Notes under the pieces: generated by a model | The model's input: the letters and a program-made list of their open reading frames with translations, nothing else | What the model was told of the DNA's origin: nothing | Databases searched by the model: none | Part shown: positions 1-6,796 of the stretch, piece after piece | How the letters are laid out: every line of letters begins with the position of its first letter | Numbering within the stretch: position 1 is the stretch's first letter | NCBI RefSeq assembly: GCF_900107855.1 | Contig: NZ_FNRJ01000012.1 | Location: 1-64,000, forward strand | Direction of reading: 5' to 3' | From: Marinobacterium iners DSM 11526 | Lineage (GTDB): Bacteria > Pseudomonadota > Gammaproteobacteria > Pseudomonadales > Balneatricaceae | Length of the DNA: 64,000 bases | Position numbers and translations under genes: made by a program

Positions 1-263
1 TTGAGTGTCAGGCGCATCTTCTGAATCAGCTCAACCCACTGTTTCGGCATCTGCCTCGGTGAGGCGTGGGGGCGGCTGGATGCTGACTCAAGACCAGCGT
101 CACCAGCCTCTCGATAGCGAGCAAGCCACTTATACACCGTGCGCCTACTGATGCCGAACGTGTGGGCGATATCTTTGATGGATTGTTGCTGACGTATGGC
201 GCGATCAACGATCAGGGCTCGAATATGGGGCGTGGTTCGTGCATTCTTATGGGGGTTGTTCAT
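1..263 (-). CDS. IS481-like transposase, N-terminal fragment
   Basis: The reading frame starts MNNPHKNARTTPHIRALIVD at 263 and continues for 87 codons to the window edge. It shows a helix-turn-helix typical of IS481 and other IS3-like transposases: residues about 28-50 read SIKDIAHTFGISRRTVYKWLARY, followed by a G-rich turn (EAGDAGLESASSRPH) and a basic linker. The DDE catalytic core would be to the left and is not visible. The DNA-binding part supports a transposase call. The family assignment rests on this N-terminal pattern only. Confidence 0.75.
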   Translation of the reverse strand, partial: MNNPHKNARTTPHIRALIVDRAIRQQQSIKDIAHTFGISRRTVYKWLARYREAGDAGLESASSRPHASPRQMPKQWVELIQKMRLTL

Positions 264-344
264 GTCGGTTGTTCTGTGCTGTTTGTTTGGCGATAACCAG
301 CATCTCGAACTTAACCGGCGTGAACAACCTCCTTAGCACCCACA
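1..344 (-). mobile_element. IS481-like insertion sequence, partial (runs off left edge)
   Basis: The element contains the 5' part of a transposase gene. Its outer end probably lies near 344, where the interrupted host reading frame changes into sequence that starts TGTGGGTGCTAAGG on the minus strand. IS481-family ends commonly begin with TGT, so this boundary is plausible. The opposite end and the target duplication lie outside the window and cannot be checked here. Confidence 0.55.
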
Positions 345-430
345 TCTAGCCCCTTAAGATAGGCTATTTCGTTTTCCGCCACACATAGAGGCGATAAAAA
401 TAGGAGTAATGCGGTTATTAAATATTTCAT
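311..430 (-). pseudogene. Small secreted-protein gene interrupted by the IS
   Basis: An ATG at 430 opens a frame beginning MKYLITALLLFLSPLCVAEN, a clear Sec signal peptide with a probable cleavage after CVA. About 29 codons (to about 344) look like host sequence. The frame then runs into the IS end and stops at 311. It follows the 454-822 gene by only 23 bases on the same strand, so it was probably the third gene of the same small operon. The ORF is too short and truncated for its product to be recognised. Confidence 0.5.
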
Positions 431-453
431 TGATCTACCATTGCTAGCTATAA

Positions 454-822
454 TTACGGCTTCCATTCAGCTTGCATATGAAAGCGGGTTATTAAATCTT
501 GGATTTTTGAGCTTTCACAACCTTCTGTTTCAATAACTTCATATACTGCCTTTGTAAGCTTTTCTCCACCGAATTTTAGTATTTCTTGGGCTTTTTCGTT
601 TGAAATATCAGGCTTTCGCTTTCTAAGCTCGGTTAACGCAGAAACAGATACCATCTGATAGTTTGCTAAAAAAGATGTTAGCTCTTCTTTTTTTGGGTTT
701 ATACATTTTCCAGCAGCGGCACTAGACAACGTGAAATGCTCATATATTTTCAATATGTCATCTTTTTCAGCTGAGGCTTCAGCCGAAAGAAAGAAGATTA
801 ACAGAATGGCAAATTTTTTCAT
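454..822 (-). CDS. Small secreted hypothetical protein
   Basis: The start at 822 is preferred over longer in-frame starts because it follows a GGAGGG ribosome site and opens directly on a signal peptide (MKKFAILLIFFLSAEASA, cut likely after ASA). Its ATG overlaps the stop of the upstream gene as ATGA, a sign of translational coupling. The mature part is about 104 residues, rich in Lys and Glu, mostly helical in appearance, with two cysteines (C40, C102) that could form a disulfide in the periplasm. No family is recognised. It lies in AT-rich cassette DNA, so it is probably horizontally acquired. Confidence 0.7.
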   Translation of the reverse strand: MKKFAILLIFFLSAEASAEKDDILKIYEHFTLSSAAAGKCINPKKEELTSFLANYQMVSVSALTELRKRKPDISNEKAQEILKFGGEKLTKAVYEVIETEGCESSKIQDLITRFHMQAEWKP

Positions 823-1118
823 GATTCCCTCCATATTTGGCGAACGCCCACATAAACGGTTCGAGCGACCGTAGGGAACGAATTTGACGTTTTTTTTAAA
901 CTGCATTTGGCTTGTAAGAAATAGGCACCCAGCACACCTGCAGCGACCACCATGAGGCAATTCGGGCCTAGAAAGCCCCAATAAAACCAGAAAGGGTCTC
1001 CAGGCGATGCGAATGCTTCTGTTGATTGCCTAAGTGCATCAAGGTTATTGAAAAGACTAAAGGCCATAAATGCCGCATGTGCCAATAATATAATTCCGAT
1101 TATCTTCTTAATTGACAC
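819..1118 (-). CDS. Small membrane protein, hypothetical
   Basis: A 99-residue protein that starts at a GTG (1118) with AAAGGAG eight bases upstream. It has two hydrophobic segments: residues about 5-24 (IIGIILLAHAAFMAFSLF) and about 45-68 (FWFYWGFLGPNCLMVVAAGVLGAYF). The C-terminus is polar and basic. It is the first gene after a decayed attC site and overlaps the secreted-protein gene at 454-822 by four bases, so the two are co-transcribed. An inner-membrane location is inferred. No family is recognised. Confidence 0.65.
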   Translation of the reverse strand: MSIKKIIGIILLAHAAFMAFSLFNNLDALRQSTEAFASPGDPFWFYWGFLGPNCLMVVAAGVLGAYFLQAKCSLKKTSNSFPTVARTVYVGVRQIWRES

Positions 1119-1130
1119 AAATTCTCCTTT

Positions 1131-1224
1131 GCATTTTAAGGCCCCGCTAAACAGCGAGCGTTAGCGAGTCCGATGGAGGTCACGCTTTTTTGGGGCCGGA
1201 ACGCATTTGAGCGGTTTTTTAGGC
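1131..1224 (-). repeat. Degenerate attC-like site
   Basis: On the minus strand the site begins GCCTAAA at 1224, which matches the TTAGGC start of its own cassette (1566) except that the conserved AAC has become AAA. It ends CTTAAAATGC, where GTT would be expected. Internal arms GGCCCC and GGGGCC can pair. Both conserved core triplets are altered, so recombination here is probably lost. Confidence 0.5.
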
Positions 1225-1226
1225 AT

Positions 1227-1556
1227 TTACCCTCCAAGCCTTGCTGCCATATTGTGCAATGGCGAATATGCGAAGAAAAGCACCACACAAAAAACCAAAA
1301 GAAGCACCCCTGATTTTTTGCTTTGCACCGAACCTTTGATAAACAGCACGATGGCAAGAATAACTGAAACCGCCATTAATAAAAGAAAGATGCAGCCTAG
1401 TAAAAACTCGATAATGTCTGAGATTCCATACGGTGCATCTGGCTCTATATACATGCCCGCATAAACATAAGCCCGAAAGTAAAGCATGAACGCAAACAAT
1501 GAAAATGTAAGAGCTCCGATCCACATACTTGCTTTTGTACCTTTGCTCAGAGTCAT
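1227..1556 (-). CDS. Small membrane protein, cassette gene
   Basis: A 109-residue protein with three likely membrane segments: about 10-32 (ASMWIGALTFSLFAFMLYFRAYVYAG), 45-72 (IIEFLLGCIFLLLMAVSVILAIVLFI) and 80-100 (SGVLLLVFCVVLFFAY). The ATG at 1556 lies five bases from the attC at 1561-1650. The GGAG that overlaps the GTTAGGC core can act as its ribosome site. This is the usual layout of a cassette gene read from an upstream promoter. It is the third cassette (1139-1566). No homologous family is recognised. Confidence 0.65.
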   Translation of the reverse strand: MTLSKGTKASMWIGALTFSLFAFMLYFRAYVYAGMYIEPDAPYGISDIIEFLLGCIFLLLMAVSVILAIVLFIKGSVQSKKSGVLLLVFCVVLFFAYSPLHNMAARLGG

Positions 1557-1560
1557 AGAT

Positions 1561-1650
1561 GCCTAACTCCCCACACAGGGGACGACAAAAAAGCGCAGCG
1601 TTTTGGCGCTCCCAGCGACCAGCGGGAGCGACCGCTGTGGTTTGTTATGC
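1561..1650 (-). repeat. attC recombination site of the C39-peptidase cassette
   Basis: On the minus strand it starts GCATAAC (1650-1644) and ends GTTAGGC (1567-1561), 90 bases apart, with GC-rich inverted arms between (for example GCTCCCGCTGG and CCAGCGGGAGC). The GCATAAC end is the exact complement of the GTTATGC that begins its own cassette at 2083, as expected for an intact integron cassette. The stop codon of the C39 gene (1645-1647) lies inside the site. Confidence 0.8.
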
Positions 1651-2061
1651 ATTCATGACCTCAATGAACCACTTGGGCTGCATCTCATCGAAGTCCGTCC
1701 GAATGTTGGAAGGCAGGTAACTTGCTGAATCCAAGACAAATTCTTTGCCTTTCAGACGTTTAAAAACAACCCAATGCCAGAAATTTTTGCCACCTTCCTG
1801 ATGATGCTTGATGGACAGTAGTGCCAGATCAGGCAGACCACTCCATGATTCAAAAGGAATTTCATCGGGAGACGTCTCGACTCCGGCACTGGACAACATC
1901 TTCCTGACATACTGAGTATCGGACCAAAGAGATTTATCTTCGGCATAGATACCCATAGCATTCGCTACGGCCTTCATTTCCGAGTAGGTTTTACCCAGAA
2001 CATTGGCCACCGATGCAATTCCGCAGCCTGTGGCTTCTTCCTGTATTACGGGCTTTAGCAC
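1645..2061 (-). CDS. C39-like papain-fold cysteine peptidase, cassette gene
   Basis: A 138-residue protein. The GTG at 2061 is chosen as start because AAGGAG lies eight bases before it; the longer frame from 2094 would begin inside the attC site. The sequence has the C39 pattern: QEEATGCGIASVANVLG (Cys nucleophile at residue 11 with the preceding Gln), NFWHWVVFKR (His) and LDSAS (Asp). C39-like domains cleave after double-Gly in bacteriocin exporters, but stand-alone versions like this one have no membrane or ABC domain, and their substrates are unknown. It forms a single-gene cassette (1567-2082) between two good attC sites. Confidence 0.75.
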   Translation of the reverse strand: MLKPVIQEEATGCGIASVANVLGKTYSEMKAVANAMGIYAEDKSLWSDTQYVRKMLSSAGVETSPDEIPFESWSGLPDLALLSIKHHQEGGKNFWHWVVFKRLKGKEFVLDSASYLPSNIRTDFDEMQPKWFIEVMNA

Positions 2062-2076
2062 CGTTTTCTCCTTATT

Positions 2077-2160
2077 GCATAACGCCGCCAACACGCGCGG
2101 CTTTGTGGTGAAGGCGAAGCCGCAACGAAAAAGCCGTCGCCGTGCTTGGCATTGTTAGAA
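2077..2160 (-). repeat. attC recombination site of the cyclase-like cassette
   Basis: On the minus strand it starts TTCTAAC (2160-2154) and ends GTTATGC (2083-2077), 84 bases long, with imperfect inverted arms around a central spacer. TTCTAAC is the exact complement of the GTTAGAA at the head of its cassette (2847-2841). That match shows a true cassette unit, 2083-2846. Confidence 0.82.
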
Positions 2161-2164
2161 CACG

Positions 2165-2827
2165 CTATGCCATTGGCATGATGTCGAATTCATTTGGTAG
2201 AAACTTCTTTTTCTCAATTACTTGCTCCCAGTACGATCTAGTTGCTAGCGCATGTCGCCTGCCATTACCTTTCTGCGCCTCATGATCCGAGTTCAAACTA
2301 GCATACTTTAGCATCAGCTCTGCTCGTTTTTGGGATGCCCAGCAAAACATGGGAGTTACCCCTTGAAGTACGCTATTCTCTTCGACTTCCGAAAGTGAGC
2401 CAGCAGCCATCTCTGTCAAGTATGGAATTGCCCCTGGACCAGATCTTTGCTCAGTCTCGTATGCTGAGACAAGCCCATCACCATATACACGAGAACAAGA
2501 AAGATTTCTGCATGAACGAAATTCAGCATCAACGGGCTCGTGGTCAACCCAGCGAATTTCGCCTTCTGCAATTCCACCTCGAACCAATATAAAGTCAGCC
2601 CACCATTGGCCATACATTAGGGAGACTGCTTTTACAAAATCAGGATAACTACCAGATTCAGCAGAAACGATTACTGAGTCTGAAAAAATTGAGACTCGAA
2701 TAGCGGGGAAAAGCTTAGCCGCAATACTCGCGGGACCCGCAAAATCTAAAGAAATTAAATCTGAAAACCGTCCAGAGGTTATGGCTGCCTTCGTTCCTAA
2801 TATGTCAAAGAACCCTACTAATGCCAT
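2165..2827 (-). CDS. Class III nucleotide-cyclase-like protein, cassette gene
   Basis: A 220-residue protein with four motifs in the order found in class III adenylate/guanylate cyclases. FFDILGTK (metal Asp D8) matches FADIVGFT. IFSDSVIVSA (second metal Asp D50) matches the GDAVLA strand. LVRGGIAEGEI (81-91) matches RIGIHTGEV. VYGDGLVSAYETEQ (114-127) matches GDAVNVASRME. The family uses these two Asp residues to bind metal and make a cyclic nucleotide. No sensor or membrane domain is attached. The substrate base cannot be assigned. It is the first gene of the cassette array, 14 bases inside the recombination point. The call is moderate because similarity is motif-level only. A cyclase-fold protein without activity is the main alternative. 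Confidence 0.6.
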   Translation of the reverse strand: MALVGFFDILGTKAAITSGRFSDLISLDFAGPASIAAKLFPAIRVSIFSDSVIVSAESGSYPDFVKAVSLMYGQWWADFILVRGGIAEGEIRWVDHEPVDAEFRSCRNLSCSRVYGDGLVSAYETEQRSGPGAIPYLTEMAAGSLSEVEENSVLQGVTPMFCWASQKRAELMLKYASLNSDHEAQKGNGRRHALATRSYWEQVIEKKKFLPNEFDIMPMA

Positions 2828-2840
2828 GCGACCTCTCTTG

Positions 2841-2898
2841 TTCTAACATTATAGTACTGCGCATGCGCATATTTGCTCTCAGTCGAAGACTGTAGAGC
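2841..2898 (-). promoter_or_regulatory. Head of cassette array: recombination core, -10 hexamer and palindromes
   Basis: The core GTTAGAA (minus strand, 2847-2841) marks the outer end of the first cassette. Directly before it is a perfect TATAAT (2853-2848) that could be the -10 box driving the array; no convincing -35 is visible. Upstream are a perfect 12-base palindrome TGCGCATGCGCA (2858-2869) and a hairpin with GCTCTCAGTC and GACTGTAGAGC arms (2875-2898). This could be an attI remnant or the tail of an older attC. Confidence 0.4.
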
Positions 2899-3409
2899 TG
2901 TTGTAACTATCTGAAGAGAAAGGATAAGTCGAGATACCACAGTCATTCTCTTCCGGTGAAAACGAGCATGCGCGTTTTGCAGCGTTGCCGTGCGCAGTAT
3001 CCTGCAACGGCCGATCCATAGTTTCCTGATACTGAACGATTTTCCCGCCTGTTGCCAGTCACAAATGAGCACAGTCACGTGACAAAACAAGCACCATCGG
3101 CTCAAGGCCTTCAATACACTGTATGTAACCACAGAAACTTAAGGCAGCTTGTCCACAGGTACCGTGGTATTCGGAATGACTGGCCAATTCCCGCTACCGT
3201 CCGCAAGGTGCTGAGTGTTGCAATGACCCGTTGAACCCTCAGTGCAAAGGGGGTTTTGCCAATAACCGATGTGTGGCCGTATTGGATCAGAGTTAAGGCA
3301 CAGTGCTTTCAGCCAAGCGGCACATAAAAGAGGAACAACAAAGTGTAAGGGTGCCCGGCAGAGGTGTGTGGTCCTGCAGCCGGGCGGTCGGGCTTTAACA
3401 GGTGAGCGC
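2848..3409. other. No gene recognised between cassette array and tmm operon
   Basis: No convincing gene is seen on either strand. In particular there is no integron integrase, which would be expected here on the plus strand. A GC-rich hairpin (GCCCGGC at 3353, GCCGGGC ending 3385) follows the cupin gene and may end that operon, although no T-run follows it. Confidence 0.6.
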
Positions 3410-3766
3410 TTATTTCAGCTTGATCGCAAAGTGCTTGACGATCGGGGCGGTAATTTCCCAGGTGCCAACAAAATCCTTTTCGATGACGAAGGCGTCGCCG
3501 GGGCCTACTTCCACGGGCTCGCCGCCTTCTGGCGTGATGATCGCCGAGCCTTCCATCAGGTGAATGAATTCCCAGCTTTCATATTTGGCATGCCAGGTGC
3601 CGGGGGTGGCTTCCCACCAGCCGCTGATCATGCTGCCGTCATCGGCGGTGTATTCGATCCAGGTGGTCATGCTGGGGTCGCCGGCCACGGCGGTCCAGCC
3701 CGGCAAGGGGTCGGTGATCGACTTGGCCTGGCGGTTGGGCAAACGGGTAACGGGGGTGTTGCTCAT
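3410..3766 (-). CDS. Cupin-domain protein (DUF861/Cupin_3 type)
   Basis: A 118-residue single-cupin protein. A beta-rich core reads GWWEATPGTWHAKYESWEFIHLMEGSAIITPEGGEPVEVGPGDAFVIEKDFVGTWEI (about residues 49-104), with the conserved G-D-A-F-x-I and G-x-W-E turns of the Cupin_3 family that includes ureidoglycine aminohydrolase-like proteins. The usual metal-binding His pair is mostly absent: WHAKYE gives one His and one Glu. It begins 48 bases after tmm on the same strand and is probably co-transcribed. A role in handling a small product or sensing in methylamine oxidation is inferred only. Confidence 0.7.
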   Translation of the reverse strand: MSNTPVTRLPNRQAKSITDPLPGWTAVAGDPSMTTWIEYTADDGSMISGWWEATPGTWHAKYESWEFIHLMEGSAIITPEGGEPVEVGPGDAFVIEKDFVGTWEITAPIVKHFAIKLK

Positions 3767-3814
3767 GTCAGAGTCCTCTCTACGGTGCCGGCGAGGCCAG
3801 CACCGGGTGGATAA

Positions 3815-5188
3815 TCAGCTGGCCTTGCGCGAGGTTTCCTGCAACGGAGCGTCGGCCAGGTAGGCTTCCATCGAGTCGTCCAGTGCATCCAGCCACGGGG
3901 TATGGTGTGGGGGCGCCATGGTGCCGGTCATCAGTGAGCGATAGGAATGGTCACGGAAGGTCATGATGTTGTCCTTCTTGTGCTGCTTCCATTCGAGGAA
4001 GGTGCGGTTGACGCCATCAATGTCGAACGTGGGGTAGTCGGTCTGTTCGATCAGGTGGAGGATGTAGGCACCCTGGTACTCGTACATCTCCTGAGCGGTT
4101 TCCAGTGCCAGTTCCCGCTCGCGCCACGCCAGACTGTCGGCAGTCATGTCCTCTTTGGCGGGCAAGGCGAGGCGACCGAGAATAACGTCGCGCACGTACC
4201 AAGCCTGGGCGTCGAACATGTTGAACGAGTACCACTGGTCCTGCATGCCGATATAGAAGAACTGCGGGTTATCTTCCCAGACCACACCTTTGTACAGGTT
4301 CAGCGGCCAGAGGCGGTTGTCGGTTTTCAGGGCCAGTTCGTCATCGAGGAAGGGGAAGTGGTGCAGGTAACCGGTGCACAGGATGATGGCGTCGATCTTC
4401 TTGCTGCTGCCGTCCTGGAAGTACGCCGTGTCCACGTCAACGTGGGTCAGGTTTGGTTTCTCCTCCCAGTTGTCCGGCCACTTGAAGCCCATGGGTGCAG
4501 TGCGGTAGCAGCTGGTGATGGAGCGGGCACCGTACTTGTAGCACTGAGAGCCGATATCTTCAGCAGAGTAGCTGGCGCCGACGAGCAGAATGTCCTTGTC
4601 CTTGAATTCCAGCGCATCGCGGAAGTCATGGGCGTGCAGGATGCGGCCGCCGAAGGTTTTGAACCCGTCAAACTCAGGCACTTTCGGGGTGGAGAAGTGA
4701 CCGCTGGCGCATACTACATGGTCAAATTCTTCGCTGTACGTGTTGCCGGTGCTGTGGTCCTGAACTTCCACGGTGAACATCTTGCTGTCGGCATCGAAGC
4801 TGATGTGACGAACCGGGGTGTTAAAGCGAATGTACTTGCGCACGCCGGCCTTGTCGACGCGGCCCTTGATGTAATCCCAGAGCACTTCGCGCGGCGGATA
4901 GGAGGCGATCTGACGTCCGAAATGCTCCTCGAAGGTGTAGTCGGCAAATTCCAGGCATTCCTTGGGACCGTTGGACCAGAGGTAACGGTACATGCTGCCG
5001 TGGACCGGCTCGCCGTTTTCGTCCAGGCCGGTACGCCAGGTGTAGTTCCACATGCCGCCCCAGTCGGACTGCTTCTCGAAACAGACCAGTTCGGGTATGT
5101 CGGCACCCTTGGCTTCGGCTGACTGGAAGGCTCGCAGTTGGGCCAGACCGCTCGGGCCTGCGCCAATAATGGCTACGCGTTTCTTCAT
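3815..5188 (-). CDS. tmm: Trimethylamine monooxygenase, FMO family
   Basis: A 457-residue cytosolic flavoprotein that oxidises trimethylamine to trimethylamine N-oxide using NADPH and O2. The start at 5188 follows GGAG with good spacing. The FAD site is [13 protein letters not shown] (about 8-20). The FMO-type sequence [10 protein letters not shown] lies near 185. The NADP site is [13 protein letters not shown] near 205. [20 protein letters not shown] and [12 protein letters not shown] are stretches that I recall as well conserved in bacterial Tmm. Length matches the family. It is the last enzyme gene before a cupin and lies downstream of a NarL-like system on the same strand; tdm, the next step, is 3 kb away. 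Other FMOs such as indole oxygenases are less likely given these motifs and the tdm neighbour. Confidence 0.93.
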   Translation of the reverse strand: MKKRVAIIGAGPSGLAQLRAFQSAEAKGADIPELVCFEKQSDWGGMWNYTWRTGLDENGEPVHGSMYRYLWSNGPKECLEFADYTFEEHFGRQIASYPPREVLWDYIKGRVDKAGVRKYIRFNTPVRHISFDADSKMFTVEVQDHSTGNTYSEEFDHVVCASGHFSTPKVPEFDGFKTFGGRILHAHDFRDALEFKDKDILLVGASYSAEDIGSQCYKYGARSITSCYRTAPMGFKWPDNWEEKPNLTHVDVDTAYFQDGSSKKIDAIILCTGYLHHFPFLDDELALKTDNRLWPLNLYKGVVWEDNPQFFYIGMQDQWYSFNMFDAQAWYVRDVILGRLALPAKEDMTADSLAWRERELALETAQEMYEYQGAYILHLIEQTDYPTFDIDGVNRTFLEWKQHKKDNIMTFRDHSYRSLMTGTMAPPHHTPWLDALDDSMEAYLADAPLQETSRKAS

Positions 5189-5296
5189 GGTTATCTCCAC
5201 AGAATCCTGTTGTCGGGATCAGAGCGGCCACATCAGCGTGACCCTTGATAACCAAATTACCCGCGTGAACCGTTGGGAAAAATTCCCCGTTGAAGG

Positions 5297-5324
5297 TACC
5301 CCCGTCGGGTTAAATTCGGGGGTA
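5297..5324. promoter_or_regulatory. Inverted repeat upstream of tmm
   Basis: TACCCCCG (5297-5304) and its complement CGGGGGTA (5317-5324) are separated by 12 bases, overlapping the end of the PAS gene about 110 bases before tmm. The arms contain TAC-C-C heptamer-like sequence similar to the NarL-type site before tdm. It could be an operator for the neighbouring regulator or a weak terminator of the PAS gene; no T-run follows on the minus strand. Confidence 0.4.
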
Positions 5325-6098
5325 GTCCGGTGGGGTGGCAAAGGCTACGACAATACCCTCAACCCCCAGTATTGAGCCGTTGTCGGCATACAGCCCACAG
5401 CCTTTCTCGCTGACCGGCACAAAATGCCCATCCGCATGCTGCAACCGATAGTGCAGCTCAAACTCGCTGCATCGGCTGAGGGCTTCCTGAACCTGCTCCC
5501 AGACAGGGCCGGAGTCATCCGGATGGATCAGGTCGCCGTAGTTGAGGCAGGACTGGTTGGTGAGTACCTCCGGGCTGTATCCCGTAAGTTCACGACAGCC
5601 TGCGCTGACATACTCCATGGTCCAGTGACGATTGTTGCGTCCTCGGTAGAGCATCGCGGGCAGGTGCTGCAGCAATTGATGTAGGCTGCGCCAGTGCGCC
5701 TCCCTCTGGCGTGACTCGTCCATGCGCTCGCTGATGTCCAGCAAGGTGATGGTGAGCGGCCAGCCCGTTTCCGGGTTCAGGGCCGAGAGTTTCAACTCAA
5801 ACCAGCGGCTTGTGCGCTGTTCGGTGGTCAGCAGTCGCAGGCAGACCGAACGCTCCAGCCGGATCAATGCTTGTTGCCACTGAGCACGGTCGCCCGGGTG
5901 CAGGTACTCGTGAAAGAGCATGCTGAGGTTGCCACGGCTCAGTTCCTTCCAGCATCGATTGGCCTGCAGAATGCGGCCATTGGCATCGATGACCAAAATG
6001 GCTGTTTCAAGGTTGTTCAATACGTACTCAGGCTCGTATCCGCTCGCCTGTGCAGATCGGCCCGAGGGGCGAATAAGATCCAGCATTTGGCTCAGCAT
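5310..6098 (-). CDS. Double-PAS-domain protein without output domain
   Basis: A 262-residue soluble protein with two PAS domains and no kinase, GGDEF or HTH part. The first spans about residues 25-125 (LNNLETAILVIDANGRILQANRCWKEL to ITLLDISER). The second spans about 135-255 (LLQHLPAMLYRGRNNRHWTMEYVSAGCRELTGYSPEVLTN with YRLQHADGHFVPVSEKG, ending in GVEGIVVAF). Its ATG overlaps the stop of the NarL-like regulator (7 bases), so it is translated with the two-component pair. It probably supplies sensing to that system or dimerises with the kinase. Ligand and partner are not known. Confidence 0.75.
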   Translation of the reverse strand: MLSQMLDLIRPSGRSAQASGYEPEYVLNNLETAILVIDANGRILQANRCWKELSRGNLSMLFHEYLHPGDRAQWQQALIRLERSVCLRLLTTEQRTSRWFELKLSALNPETGWPLTITLLDISERMDESRQREAHWRSLHQLLQHLPAMLYRGRNNRHWTMEYVSAGCRELTGYSPEVLTNQSCLNYGDLIHPDDSGPVWEQVQEALSRCSEFELHYRLQHADGHFVPVSEKGCGLYADNGSILGVEGIVVAFATPPDYPRI

Positions 6099-6796
6099 AG
6101 GATGTTATCCGGCAGTGGATTGGTGTGCACCCATGCGGCAAGTTCGAGTCGGGAATGCAGGTGCAGCTTGCGCAGCAGACTTTTGACATACACCTTGACG
6201 GTGCTGTCACTGATGCCCATCTCGCGGGCGATCAACTTGTTGCTGAGGCCGCGTGATATCCAGACCAGTGTTTCACGCTCTCGTTCGGTCAGGGTTGCAT
6301 ACCAGTGCTCGTCCGCTGGGGAGGCGCTGGTTGGGAGCGAACGTCCGGTATCCTGCAGACTGTCCTGTCGACGCAAACCCTCGCGCAATAACAGCATCAT
6401 CTCGTCATCGAGCCCCAGCTGCCCGTTAAGGATCGATTCCAGCCGCTCCAGTATCAGGCCAGGCTCCGTATCCTTGAGCAGGTAGCCTTCGGCCCCCAGA
6501 CGCAGGGCATCCATCAAATGTGTCGGGTCATCGGACGCCGTCAGCATCACAACCTTGACGCCGCTGTGGCGCTCCTTGATTGCCTGCAGCAATTCAAGGC
6601 CGCTCTGGCCAGGCATGTGAAGATCCAGCAGCACCAGATCCGGTACGGAGTCGTTCACCGCCTCCAGCACTTGATCGGGGTGGCTGAATTGGGCCGTCAC
6701 ACGGAAGTGGCCGCTGTCCTGCAGCAGCTCGGCAACCCCTCGTCGAAACAGCGGGTGATCATCCACCAGCATTACGTTGACGTCTGTCATGGGCAT
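6092..6796 (-). CDS. NarL/FixJ-type response regulator
   Basis: A 234-residue regulator. The receiver domain (about 5-120) has the acidic pocket (VDDH), phospho-acceptor D58 in VLLDLHMP, the Thr/Ser site VVMLTAS and the Lys in YLLKD. The C-terminal LuxR/GerE helix-turn-helix (about 165-230) reads LTERERETLVWISRGLSNKLIAREMGISDSTVKVYVKSLLRKLHLHSRLELAAWVH. The end resembles NarL (KSRVEAAVWVH), which fits a NarL-type heptamer site found before tdm. It overlaps the kinase gene by 10 bases and the PAS gene by 7. The set probably controls the flanking tmm and tdm genes; that target is inferred. Confidence 0.85.
   Translation of the reverse strand: MPMTDVNVMLVDDHPLFRRGVAELLQDSGHFRVTAQFSHPDQVLEAVNDSVPDLVLLDLHMPGQSGLELLQAIKERHSGVKVVMLTASDDPTHLMDALRLGAEGYLLKDTEPGLILERLESILNGQLGLDDEMMLLLREGLRRQDSLQDTGRSLPTSASPADEHWYATLTERERETLVWISRGLSNKLIAREMGISDSTVKVYVKSLLRKLHLHSRLELAAWVHTNPLPDNILC

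Noticed and set aside
3052-3234. Possible 60-residue ORF in the gap after the cassette array
   Set aside because: No ribosome site, no integrase motif and no family resemblance.
3947-5122. Long plus-strand ORF (391 codons) opposite tmm
   Set aside because: It is antisense to a clearly recognised FMO gene; its composition is that of a high-GC shadow frame and it shows no domain.
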